Notes: a model not told the origin generated them from the letters alone. A DNA stretch of 8,812 nt from Desulfocapsa sp. (GCA_029942265.1 JAOZTO010000075.1:1-8812); one strand, 5' to 3'. Shown: positions 1 through 7,159, counted from the first letter of the stretch. Numbers and translations are program-made.

Positions 1-57
1 AAACATTTACAGTTCAGTGGTTGAGCCTATTTTCGCCCCCAACCCGAATGTTTACGT

Positions 58-2433
58 TCAAGGTAGCATATAGTGTTGTTTTACCCGACTTTCCAACTCT
101 TCAGTCAAGCCTTTGCTGTAACGCAAACTTCGTAACAAGTCCGGCAGGTTTTGTTCTGCATGAATATTTAAGTGGACGGGACGGCTGGTTTCTAATCCGG
201 GGCTGATGCCTTTTAAAGAAATATCAAGATCAAGCTGTCCTGATGGGAAATAATTTGCTGTGCTTTTCAATTCACTGTATTGCAATTCTTCGACGGATTT
301 CAAGGCATAACCGGTAAGACCTGCTGCATTCACACCTTCAGGAGTATATTGAATCACACCGCCCGGCTTTTCACTGTATAAGGCTCCATCGTCAACAGAT
401 ATTTCTTTTTCGTTTATACGTACCGGAATTATACCGCTAAGCAGACCTGTTACATGGAGATCGTTCATCTGTATGAGGTTTACAAGTTTTCCAAGATCCA
501 CATCGTCAATAATTACATCAAAGTTGCTGTCGTGTCTGTTAAAATCATATAAAATATTTTTGGAACTAATCACTCCGTCAAATAATGATGTGCTGAAATC
601 GCTGATCTGAACGTTGGGTAATAAACCACTATCAGCAGACAATAATCGTACATTACATTGACTGTCGTGGATATCAATTCCACCGATGAGTTGTTGCAGA
701 AAAACCGTCCCCTCACTTTTGGAATACAACTCTGGCAACAATGCAAGATCCTGTCTGAGATCCAAACCATCAAACAGCAATTCTTTAAAATAGCCTCGCC
801 CTTTCGTCACAGAAACAAATAGTGACAACTGTATTTTTGCATTTGGACTCCATGCCCCATCTGCCCGAAAAGCAATCTTTCCGCCATCTAGATTAAAAGG
901 GAAATCCCAGGGACTAAGCAACCCTGCGAGGGAATCTGCCTCATCATCAAGATTGATTCTTGTGCTGGTTTTCAAGTGGATATTGCCAGAAGACGTTGGC
1001 AGATGCTGTTTCAATACACCTGAAATCTGTCCTGGAACAGTTTGTGGTGCAAACTGAAATGTGCTGACAAGATCCCCTTTTTTAAGTTGAATTGATCCTG
1101 CGATATCCTTCAACAAAACGAGTTGATCTCTGTTTTGAACAGAAACAGCGGGGGTGCTAAATTGTGAGTTTAGTTCAAGTTCAGTATCTAATTTTTTCAT
1201 CTCAAAATCGTTAAACACAAAAGGCTCACCGCTGAAGCTACGTTTTCCGTCCGAAATTTTAGAGGAACTAATCTGAAACATATCTGTCTTGGCAATTACA
1301 CTATCATCGTGTGCCGTCAACTGAACAGTCGTATCCAGTGATACATCCACGTTGGAAATATTCACCTTCTCTGTCATAATGCCCTGCATCTGTACCTGTT
1401 GCAGTGCTGCCAACTCAGCAGAAAAATGGCCTGCATTCTCAGTATATATCCCGCCAAGTCCCACACGAAGTTCTTTAACGCTGATTTTTTTTAACTGGAT
1501 ATTGCTGGTTTTGAAATGCGATGTTTTGTTTAAAACTACGGCACGTCCTACCATATTACCAGACAACTGGATTGTAGCACTGGACGCAGCAATGCCTAGC
1601 AGTGTCAAATCATTAATCGTAGCTTGTAGTGAAAATTCATTTCCACCGTTTTTCGCTAAGGGAACGTCAATAGTTGCACGAAGGGAACCGTTTACTTCCG
1701 GCATGGTAGCAAGGATTCCTGTTTGCAATGCAAAATCGAGTAGTTGGGTAACTTCAAGATCTATTGTGCCACGGATACTTTCAGGATTCAATACACATTC
1801 CGCTAGTATATAGCTTTTACTATGTACGAAACGCTCAATTTGCAATCGACCATGACGATCATCCTGGCTTTCTAATCCAGCTCTTAATACCGTGTCATCA
1901 ATGAGAGTTGTGTTCATTTCAAGCACAATGGCTGTATCCGCAAAAGAACCTGTCAGCTGTATATTCTTATCCAGAATGTGTGATGGAAAATCACCTTGGA
2001 AACGCAATGTGGAGACGCTGATATTTTCCAGCGGTATCTTTTGACGCAGTTTATCTTTAAGTAATATAATTTCGGCAGGAAATGTTGGTGTAACAGCTTT
2101 TTTCTGTGCTGGATGATCCAGAGCAACAGTCATCTCTGCAATAGTCAGTCGACCTTTCTTACCTTCTAACAGTATGAATGGGAGGTCATAACGTAAGGAT
2201 GCATCACTAAGAATAATGGAATATGTATCGCCGTTTGGCAATTGATAGGACGCTTCAAGATTATCAATATGGATCTGCGTCCAATCAACACGACTGATGT
2301 GAACAGTGCCGCCTTCTATTCCAATTTTTTGTAACGAATATTCAACAAGTTGATCAAGAAATACAAAACGCACAACAAGCAGGGTTACCACAATGAATAG
2401 ACTCAAAAACAGACCCACTTTAATAATACGCAT
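58..2433 (-). CDS. ydbH: YdbH-family AsmA-like intermembrane phospholipid transport protein
   Basis: Residues 6-27 form one hydrophobic N-terminal anchor; the rest reads as alternating beta-strand-like sequence with no catalytic motif, as expected for a long periplasmic AsmA-like protein anchored in the inner membrane. Near the C-terminus (about residues 660-698) is the pattern G-L-x-S-G-x-I-P-V ... D-D-G-A-L-Y-S-x-x-P-G-G-x-I-x-Y, which I recognise from the YdbH C-terminal domain (Pfam DctA-YdbH). At 791 aa it is slightly shorter than E. coli YdbH (about 880). In E. coli, YdbH acts redundantly with TamB and YhdP in moving phospholipids to the outer membrane and is encoded with the lipoprotein YnbE and with YdbL. 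Any such partner here would lie beyond the left edge: only 57 nt follow the stop, with a possible ATG at 6-4. The ATG start has no clear Shine-Dalgarno, only an A-rich leader, and sits about 20 nt after a terminator. The family call is fairly sure; the transport role is inferred. Confidence 0.78.
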   Translation of the reverse strand: MRIIKVGLFLSLFIVVTLLVVRFVFLDQLVEYSLQKIGIEGGTVHISRVDWTQIHIDNLEASYQLPNGDTYSIILSDASLRYDLPFILLEGKKGRLTIAEMTVALDHPAQKKAVTPTFPAEIILLKDKLRQKIPLENISVSTLRFQGDFPSHILDKNIQLTGSFADTAIVLEMNTTLIDDTVLRAGLESQDDRHGRLQIERFVHSKSYILAECVLNPESIRGTIDLEVTQLLDFALQTGILATMPEVNGSLRATIDVPLAKNGGNEFSLQATINDLTLLGIAASSATIQLSGNMVGRAVVLNKTSHFKTSNIQLKKISVKELRVGLGGIYTENAGHFSAELAALQQVQMQGIMTEKVNISNVDVSLDTTVQLTAHDDSVIAKTDMFQISSSKISDGKRSFSGEPFVFNDFEMKKLDTELELNSQFSTPAVSVQNRDQLVLLKDIAGSIQLKKGDLVSTFQFAPQTVPGQISGVLKQHLPTSSGNIHLKTSTRINLDDEADSLAGLLSPWDFPFNLDGGKIAFRADGAWSPNAKIQLSLFVSVTKGRGYFKELLFDGLDLRQDLALLPELYSKSEGTVFLQQLIGGIDIHDSQCNVRLLSADSGLLPNVQISDFSTSLFDGVISSKNILYDFNRHDSNFDVIIDDVDLGKLVNLIQMNDLHVTGLLSGIIPVRINEKEISVDDGALYSEKPGGVIQYTPEGVNAAGLTGYALKSVEELQYSELKSTANYFPSGQLDLDISLKGISPGLETSRPVHLNIHAEQNLPDLLRSLRYSKGLTEELESRVKQHYMLP

Positions 2434-2453
2434 GGTTTTTTTAAAACGAGGTT

Positions 2454-2490
2454 TAAAAAAATCCCCCTGCCGATAGTTACCGACAGGGGG
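2454..2490 (-). terminator. rho-independent terminator after fadL-like gene
   Basis: Positions 2463-2490 form a GC-rich stem (CCCCCTG / CAGGGGG core) with a four-base loop, followed on the minus strand by one A and seven T (2461-2454). Two positions that are mismatched on the plus strand (2470/2483 and 2473/2480) become G-U wobbles in the minus-strand RNA, so the structure belongs to minus-strand transcripts. It ends transcription coming from fadD/fadL and lies about 20 nt upstream of the ydbH start codon. Confidence 0.9.
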
Positions 2491-2498
2491 GGAATACT

Positions 2499-2512
2499 GT
2501 TCACATATGAAC
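2499..2512. repeat. small inverted repeat in fadL 3' region
   Basis: GTTCA-CATA-TGAAC, a perfect 5-bp stem with a 4-base loop, lies between the large inverted repeat and the terminator. It may be a local hairpin of the fadL 3' UTR. It is too short to assign a role. Confidence 0.4.
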
Positions 2513-2518
2513 TAACAT

Positions 2519-2671
2519 CTCCTAGAAGATTGTCCGAGAATAGGCACTTCTTTCAAAATCGAAGAATTTTCTAAAAATAAGTGCAGGCATATCTGTGATA
2601 TTCCGAGCATTATTTTTTGACAATTCTGAAGAGTTTGGGTGAAAGGGCATTCTCGAACAGCCTCCTAGAAG
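2519..2671 (-). repeat. 153-nt imperfect inverted repeat, structured fadL 3' UTR
   Basis: The arms 2519-2541 and 2649-2671 (23 nt each) are complementary around a 107-nt interior. In minus-strand RNA, 22 of 23 positions pair; the exception is 2530/2660 (A-C). Four non-Watson-Crick positions (2521/2669, 2526/2664, 2529/2661, 2534/2656) are G-U wobbles only in the minus-strand RNA. The interior also folds on itself: ATATC-TGT-GATAT at 2589-2601, and A/T-rich arms flanking it. The right arm contains the fadL stop codon TAG and the preceding Phe codon. It could be a structured mRNA 3' end protecting fadL mRNA, a processed small RNA, or a decayed miniature inverted-repeat element. The pairing is directly visible; the role is unknown. 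Confidence 0.6.
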
Positions 2672-3906
2672 TCGTAACTAAGTCCAACTGTGAGCATATG
2701 GGCGGCGGAATTAGTGAACTCACCGTTGATCCCAGAAGTCGCACTGCCATTCACAACTTTTCGACTTTCTTTATAGTCAAACAGATAGGCCATACCAATT
2801 TCCATAGCCTCGCTTACACGATATCTACCACCAAAGGAATACAAATACGCATTACTGTCAGGAAGATCGAAGCCAAGAGTCGCATCAGGTACAGGAGTTT
2901 CGTCAAACGCAAATCCGGCCATAAGGGTGACTTCTTTGTTCAGGTCATAATCAAGGCCAATACGGTAGGCACTGCTATCATCCCAGTTTTTAACAATAGG
3001 CTCGGTGTAAACAGCATGAAGTACCGGATGGGTAACAGGAGTGTTGTATTCCATTCCGATGCTCTCATAGGCCGACCAGAACGTTCTGTCCCAGGTCAAA
3101 TCAACCGTAGCAGCACCAAATGTGTACGCCAAAGAAACTGACAATACAGCGGGCGTTGGAATCACAGCAGACCCTTGAGTTGCCATACTAAAGAACGAGG
3201 GAGTATTGGTTCCCATTGTGATATCGCCTTCAAGATCAAGGTCAATTTTAGAGCGATAAGTCGCAGAGATATTCATAGCATCATTGGGACGAACTGAGGC
3301 AGCAAGGTTATACCCCCACTCTGTTGTATCAACATCTGCAAAACGAGTAACCATGACCCCACTGCGTTGTACGGCATAATTTGCAACTTTTGCTTTGCTG
3401 TAAACCATTCGCACACCACCAGCAAGAGAGAACTTATCCCCAATTGTATAGGAAACTGTTGGGTTTAATTCGAACATATTGAGTGTATATTCCTGCGCAG
3501 TACTTTTGGGAAAAGGTTGTTGCCAGCGCTTTGACAGGCCAAATGGGGCGGTTCCCGAAATACCAAAACGAAAATTATTGTAATCGGGAGAGACAACAAA
3601 GAAAGTAGGCAGAAAAAACTGTTCAACATTCGAATCGCCATTCATCAAAGGACTGCGATTATCAGTGTAGGTAACAGAAGACAGGTTGATATAAGTAAGA
3701 GCACCATCAAATTGCCAAGTATCTTTCAACCATGCCATATTTGCAGGGTTAAAGTAACTGGCGTCGGCATGACTTGCAGATGCGATGTTAGCACCTGCTT
3801 TTGCCACAGAATCGACTGACTGTTCAGGAATACGAAATCCTGATGCACACGCAGTTCCGACAATAAGTATAGAACTCAGTGCCAATACAGAAATTTTCTT
3901 TTTCAT
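2665..3906 (-). CDS. fadL: OmpP1/FadL-family outer-membrane fatty-acid channel
   Basis: The 413-aa product has a Sec signal peptide (KKK start, hydrophobic core, likely cleavage after A21 in T-A-C-A/S-G-F). The mature N-terminus S-G-F-R-I-P-E-Q-S matches the FadL plug (hatch) segment. The NPA motif, located at residues 53-55 (Y-F-N-P-A-N-M-A), is the FadL hallmark in the N-terminal region. The remainder is rich in alternating amphipathic strands, ending in S-Y-D-F with the terminal Phe used by the outer-membrane assembly machinery, so the barrel looks complete. FadL proteins let long-chain fatty acids or other hydrophobic compounds diffuse across the outer membrane. The start is supported by AGAGGG four bases upstream of ATG. 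The gene lies 113 bp downstream of the acyl-CoA synthetase gene, the expected metabolic partner, and is followed by a long inverted repeat and a terminator. The family is sure; the actual substrate (fatty acid, alkane or aromatic) cannot be told. Confidence 0.92.
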   Translation of the reverse strand: MKKKISVLALSSILIVGTACASGFRIPEQSVDSVAKAGANIASASHADASYFNPANMAWLKDTWQFDGALTYINLSSVTYTDNRSPLMNGDSNVEQFFLPTFFVVSPDYNNFRFGISGTAPFGLSKRWQQPFPKSTAQEYTLNMFELNPTVSYTIGDKFSLAGGVRMVYSKAKVANYAVQRSGVMVTRFADVDTTEWGYNLAASVRPNDAMNISATYRSKIDLDLEGDITMGTNTPSFFSMATQGSAVIPTPAVLSVSLAYTFGAATVDLTWDRTFWSAYESIGMEYNTPVTHPVLHAVYTEPIVKNWDDSSAYRIGLDYDLNKEVTLMAGFAFDETPVPDATLGFDLPDSNAYLYSFGGRYRVSEAMEIGMAYLFDYKESRKVVNGSATSGINGEFTNSAAHMLTVGLSYDF

Positions 3907-3970
3907 TTTTCCCTCTTCTTTGAAAGGATAGAATTTTTATCACTTTAACTACAGAGTGACATCGGATATG

Positions 3971-3984
3971 TGATGCGAACATCA
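3971..3984 (-). repeat. short UUCG-loop hairpin between fadD and fadL
   Basis: On the minus strand this reads TGATG-TTCG-CATCA, a perfect 5-bp stem with a UUCG tetraloop (closed by G-C, not the extra-stable C-G). No T-run follows, so it is not an intrinsic terminator. It may be a small structure in the fadD-fadL spacer, or chance. Confidence 0.35.
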
Positions 3985-3993
3985 GCAAATGGT

Positions 3994-4018
3994 AATGGCA
4001 CCGTAAAAACGCTCCATC
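3994..4018. repeat. dispersed CGTAAAAA-type repeat, copy 1 (partial)
   Basis: The core CCGTAAAAACGCTCCATC at 4001-4018 matches 17 of 18 bases of 5998-6015 upstream of the D,D-peptidase gene. The similarity stops at the fadD stop codon (4022-4020), so only the end of the element remains here, in the fadD-fadL spacer. Confidence 0.6.
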
Positions 4019-4019
4019 A

Positions 4020-5738
4020 TTAATCATTACTATACAGATACCGCTTAATCTTATGAGTTGCTGTTTTAATAAAAGGTTCCCGTCTCTCCACAACACGCCT
4101 CAAACGTGATGCAGGAGATAACTGCGCATTAACTTCTTTACGCATCGTTGCACTTAACTGATCGATAAACTCACGACGCTTTGTTCGAGGTTGGCCTTCA
4201 GTTGCATTGTCTATAAACTCGTAATCAGGATAGACCCAGGCATCAAGCCTGCCGTTATTTTCCACAACCAGTGATTCCACAACCCAGGAATACGCATTTA
4301 CCTTATGTTCAATGGGTTCAGGATAAACATTTTCTCCATTGGACATAACGATTACATTTTTGGAACGTCCACATATATGCAGATTCCCAAGTTCATCAAA
4401 AGAACCAAGGTCACCAGTAATAAGCCAGCCATCTTCCGTAAGTGCCTCTGCTGTGGCATCGGGATCATTGTAGTAGCCTAGCATCACATTGGGACCACAT
4501 CCATAAATTTCCCCAACTCCTGTTTCTGGATCAGGATCAACAATTTTTACCTGCACTCCTGGAAAAGGTTTTCCCGTTGAACCAACCGCAATAGTATCGT
4601 CACCAACTGGTCCCCCAGCAAGAAGAGGTGCGGATTCCGTCAGTCCATATCCAATAAGATAAGGAAATCCAGCTTCCTTTAAAAATCTTTCAACATCAGG
4701 GTTTAACGCTGCTCCACCTATCCCCATTAATTCGAGATTTCCCCCAAAAAATGTCAGTAGTTTCGCACCAATTTTTTTATAGACAAACTTTCGGCCAAAA
4801 GAAAATTTACACAAAGAGGAAAGAAGAAAACTTTTTTCTATCTTCGGCAAGACACGTTTCTTATATATTTTCTCCATGATCAAAGGAACAGTGAACATCA
4901 CCTTTGGCTTTTCATGGGCACACAAACGTTCAAGTATGGCAGGAGTCGGTGTTTTATCTGCATAAGCAACCTTGCATCCCTTAATCAAAGGCATAACAAA
5001 TCCAACAGTAAACTCATAGGTGTGCGACATTGGGAGTACGGAAAGAAAAACATTTCCTGGATCTACCGAAATCATAGTAGCCGCACCATATGCATTAGCA
5101 GTTAGGTTTTTATGGCTGAGCATCACTGCCTTGGAGTATCCTGATGTCCCTGATGTGTACAAAATAGACGCAATATCATTCTCTTCAACATTAACAAAAG
5201 GAAAGTTATCCGCATCATTCTTATTCTTACTTTTATTCTTATCCTTATCAGCCACCTGAGTAGCCCAAGCTTCTTCAAGATACGTTGTGAACGTTGTTAC
5301 TTCTATTACTTCCTGAGTCGCAACAGAATCATCAAGTGTTACGATTCGACGTAATCGCTTTTGCGTCAATTCATACACTTTTTCAAGTTGTCGTTTTGAA
5401 ATAAATAGAACAGCAACTTCCATTTCATTGAGAATATGATGACAGTCAGCCTCAGGCAAATCTGGAAGAATGGGAACAGCAATAGCACCAAGGCGGATAA
5501 TGGCGAAATACGCCGTTCCCCAGTTTGGTGAGTTTTCGGATAAAATTGCAACCCGATCACCTTTTTTAACCCCTTCGCTGGAGAGTTGACCGGCAAGTGC
5601 TATAATACGATCGTAAAATTCCTGATACGTTAGCGCTTCCTTTGCTGCTACACCAATAGCAGGAAGATCTGCATACTGTTCAACACTATTATCAAGTACA
5701 TAATTTAATGTCATCCGTACATCGTTCGATTCAGCCAT
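4020..5738 (-). CDS. fadD: long-chain acyl-CoA synthetase (AMP-binding, ANL superfamily)
   Basis: It activates a carboxylic acid, probably a long-chain fatty acid, with ATP to an acyl-adenylate and then to acyl-CoA, in the cytoplasm or at the inner membrane. Motifs in order (572-aa numbering): phosphate loop Y-T-S-G-T-S-G-Y-S-K near 190-200, with Ser where many relatives have Pro; G-Y-G-L-T-E-S near 360-368; T-G-D-L-G near 440; hinge/A8 G-R-S-K-N-V-I near 457-463 followed by E-N-V-Y-P; and a C-terminal T-H-K-I-K-R with likely catalytic Lys563. The A8 and C-terminal wording resembles the FAA1/COG1022 branch. The ATG at 5738 is chosen over an in-frame TTG at 5759 because GAGGAG lies three bases before it, inside the longer reading frame. 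Residues 164-175 are a Lys/Asn/Asp low-complexity insert. A strong promoter precedes the gene and fadL follows, which supports fatty-acid uptake. The symbol is by analogy; chain-length specificity is unknown. Confidence 0.88.
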   Translation of the reverse strand: MAESNDVRMTLNYVLDNSVEQYADLPAIGVAAKEALTYQEFYDRIIALAGQLSSEGVKKGDRVAILSENSPNWGTAYFAIIRLGAIAVPILPDLPEADCHHILNEMEVAVLFISKRQLEKVYELTQKRLRRIVTLDDSVATQEVIEVTTFTTYLEEAWATQVADKDKNKSKNKNDADNFPFVNVEENDIASILYTSGTSGYSKAVMLSHKNLTANAYGAATMISVDPGNVFLSVLPMSHTYEFTVGFVMPLIKGCKVAYADKTPTPAILERLCAHEKPKVMFTVPLIMEKIYKKRVLPKIEKSFLLSSLCKFSFGRKFVYKKIGAKLLTFFGGNLELMGIGGAALNPDVERFLKEAGFPYLIGYGLTESAPLLAGGPVGDDTIAVGSTGKPFPGVQVKIVDPDPETGVGEIYGCGPNVMLGYYNDPDATAEALTEDGWLITGDLGSFDELGNLHICGRSKNVIVMSNGENVYPEPIEHKVNAYSWVVESLVVENNGRLDAWVYPDYEFIDNATEGQPRTKRREFIDQLSATMRKEVNAQLSPASRLRRVVERREPFIKTATHKIKRYLYSND

Positions 5739-5814
5739 ACACTCCTCGTCTTTGGACAAATTGAGTTACAGGTTGATGGATTCGCCACCACAGTTTGATT
5801 ATTTTAGAATACTC

Positions 5815-5843
5815 ATAATACATAAAAGTTGTTTTTTGGTCAA
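5815..5843 (-). promoter_or_regulatory. sigma70-type promoter for fadD(-fadL)
   Basis: On the minus strand: -35 TTGACC (5843-5838; 5 of 6 to consensus), a 17-bp spacer rich in A/T, and -10 TATTAT (5820-5815; 5 of 6). Transcription would begin near 5808, giving a leader of about 70 nt before the fadD ATG. fadL, which has no equally clear promoter, may be co-transcribed. Confidence 0.72.
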
Positions 5844-5909
5844 TTAAGAATATTAAATGACGTTTTTCTTTGATAAAACAGCTATTTTCTCAGAAAACGC
5901 AGATTTTAC

Positions 5910-5938
5910 TTGACAGGCAACCTAACAGCTTATATGAA
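5910..5938 (+). promoter_or_regulatory. candidate promoter for the D,D-peptidase gene
   Basis: A perfect -35 TTGACA (5910-5915) is followed after 17 bp by TATGAA (5933-5938; 4 of 6 to the -10 consensus). It would give a leader of about 137 nt that contains the dispersed-repeat remnant. The -10 is weak, so this is a moderate call. Confidence 0.5.
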
Positions 5939-5990
5939 ATGTAACAGGTATATGAACTATTATATATAGACAAAATACCAATACATGTTT

Positions 5991-6066
5991 GATGAGGCCG
6001 TAAAAACTCTCCATCTGCTTCGTTGTTGCAAATTTCTTATCATTTCAACGTACCTTAATTGTACGA
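5991..6066. repeat. dispersed CGTAAAAA-type repeat, copy 2 (longest)
   Basis: It begins GATGAGGCCGTAAAAAC, continues with CTCCATCTGCTTCGTTGTTG, and ends near the hairpin CGTAC-CTTAATT-GTACG (6049-6065). The order (CGTAAAAA end, CCATCTGCTGCGTTG-like block, CGTAC...GTACG hairpin) is what I remember of a dispersed intergenic repeat common in Desulfobacterota genomes, of which this would be roughly one half. The core recurs at 4001-4018. It ends 15 nt before the next start codon. Confidence 0.55.
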
Positions 6067-6081
6067 ATCCATAGACCACTT

Positions 6082-7143
6082 ATGCATATTATTACACGCT
6101 CACTAAATATCCTGTTTACACTGATAATTGTAGCATTTTTCTTTTCAGGAAGTGTTGCCACAGGTGCAGGGATTCCTGTGCTCAAGGCCAATTCCAAGTG
6201 GAAAACCAGCCAAACGTCCCGAAAGCATACGCCAACTACCATAAAAAAGGCAACTGTTGCGTCATCCATAAAGAACAGGGTCGTTACATTAGGCAGGGAA
6301 GGAAGTATTTCAACTGTTAAAAAACGAATCGGTTCTCGTGTAACAACCACAACAACAAAACGACTAAACAGAAAGATTTCATCAAAATGTGCCATTATTA
6401 TTGATGCAGTCAATGGCAGAACTCTCTATTCAAGAAACCCGGACAGTCAACGCCAACCCGCATCAACCATCAAAGTTATTACAGGAATGATTGCTCTGAA
6501 ATCACTTTCTGCTTCTGAGAGTGTTCCCGTTAGTCGTAAAGCTGCTAGACAACCACGGTCCAAAGTGTACCTTGATCAAAAGAAAAAATACACCGCCAAT
6601 GACCTGATCAATGCCGTTTTACTTGCCTCTGCCAATGACGCCAGTGTTGCGCTTGCAGAAAAAATTGGTGGTACTGAAAAGAATTTCGCCAAGATGATGA
6701 CCCTGCGAGCCAAACTCTGGGGTGCAAACAGAACTGTCTGTAAAACCGCATCGGGACTTACGGCCAAGGGTCAAAAATCCACAGCCAGAGATCTAGCCAC
6801 TATTTTTCGCCATGCAATGAACGACTCTGACTTTTCAGCCAGAATGAAAATGCTAAAGACACGTACCACCGAAGGAAAACTTTTACGTAGTCATAACAGG
6901 GCACTATGGCAGGTAAAAGGATCATTGGGTGGGAAAACTGGATACACCAACGCTGCCCGTCAAACCTATGTCGGTAAATTTAAACGTGGAAAAGATGAGA
7001 TCATCGTGGCTATCATGGGAAGTGAAACCATGTGGACTGATATAAAACAACTGGTAAAATACGGCTTTAAGAAAAAAATCGCCATGTCCAGTGAAATGGA
7101 AAAAATGGGCGCTGAAGTCGAGCTGGTTGCGGAATTGCAGTAA
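6082..7143 (+). CDS. D-alanyl-D-alanine carboxypeptidase/endopeptidase (S11, PBP7-like)
   Basis: This is a periplasmic serine peptidase that trims or cuts peptidoglycan peptides. All three penicillin-binding motifs are present: S-T-I-K at 128-131 (nucleophile Ser128), S-A-N at 183-185, and K-T-G at 285-287. Residues 1-30 are a signal peptide (M-H-I-I-T-R then a hydrophobic core ending near S-V-A-T-G-A). Residues 31-101 are a Thr/Ser-rich linker with about 19 Lys/Arg and one acidic residue. The peptidase domain starts near residue 102. The protein ends about 65 residues after K-T-G, without the PBP5 C-terminal beta domain or membrane-anchoring helix, so it is closer to PbpG (PBP7) in layout and probably soluble, perhaps held at the wall by the basic linker. 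No Shine-Dalgarno is visible before the ATG, and there is no earlier in-frame start. Carboxypeptidase versus endopeptidase cannot be decided from sequence. Confidence 0.88.
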   Translation: MHIITRSLNILFTLIIVAFFFSGSVATGAGIPVLKANSKWKTSQTSRKHTPTTIKKATVASSIKNRVVTLGREGSISTVKKRIGSRVTTTTTKRLNRKISSKCAIIIDAVNGRTLYSRNPDSQRQPASTIKVITGMIALKSLSASESVPVSRKAARQPRSKVYLDQKKKYTANDLINAVLLASANDASVALAEKIGGTEKNFAKMMTLRAKLWGANRTVCKTASGLTAKGQKSTARDLATIFRHAMNDSDFSARMKMLKTRTTEGKLLRSHNRALWQVKGSLGGKTGYTNAARQTYVGKFKRGKDEIIVAIMGSETMWTDIKQLVKYGFKKKIAMSSEMEKMGAEVELVAELQ

Positions 7144-7159
7144 GTGTACCTATTATAAT

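Larger units (their letters stand above)
5739..6081. other. divergent intergenic region, fadD / D,D-peptidase
   Basis: This 343-bp AT-rich spacer holds a leftward promoter (5815-5843), a rightward promoter (5910-5938) and a repeat remnant (5991-6066). I see no convincing reading frame in it on either strand. Confidence 0.7.

Noticed and set aside
19..44. Hairpin after ydbH as a terminator
   Set aside because: The stem includes a G-U pair and a 12-base loop, and no T-run follows on the minus strand.
1352..1813. 153-codon open frame on the plus strand inside ydbH
   Set aside because: It lies wholly within the minus-strand ydbH frame, has many Cys/Pro/Ser in no recognisable pattern and no ribosome site; it is a shadow frame.
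2510..2681. AACTAA on both sides of the long inverted repeat as a target-site duplication
   Set aside because: The copies sit 3 and 4 bases away from the arms, so they are not flush with the ends. The fadL C-terminus is intact, so a recent insertion is not shown.
2617..3141. 174-codon plus-strand frame over the end of fadL, preceded by TTGACA at 2617
   Set aside because: It opposes a clear FadL reading frame. The TTGACA has no -10 at proper distance and sits in the hairpin interior. The product shows no family features.
3971..3984. UUCG hairpin between fadD and fadL as a terminator
   Set aside because: Only five pairs and no T-run after it on either strand.
5736..5759. TTG start for the acyl-CoA synthetase at 5759
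   Set aside because: The seven added codons contain the GAGGAG ribosome site for the ATG at 5738, and no ribosome site precedes the TTG.
6045..6413. 122-codon minus-strand frame over the start of the D,D-peptidase
   Set aside because: It is complementary to the basic linker coding region; the Val/Phe-rich product is the expected reverse of Lys/Thr codons.
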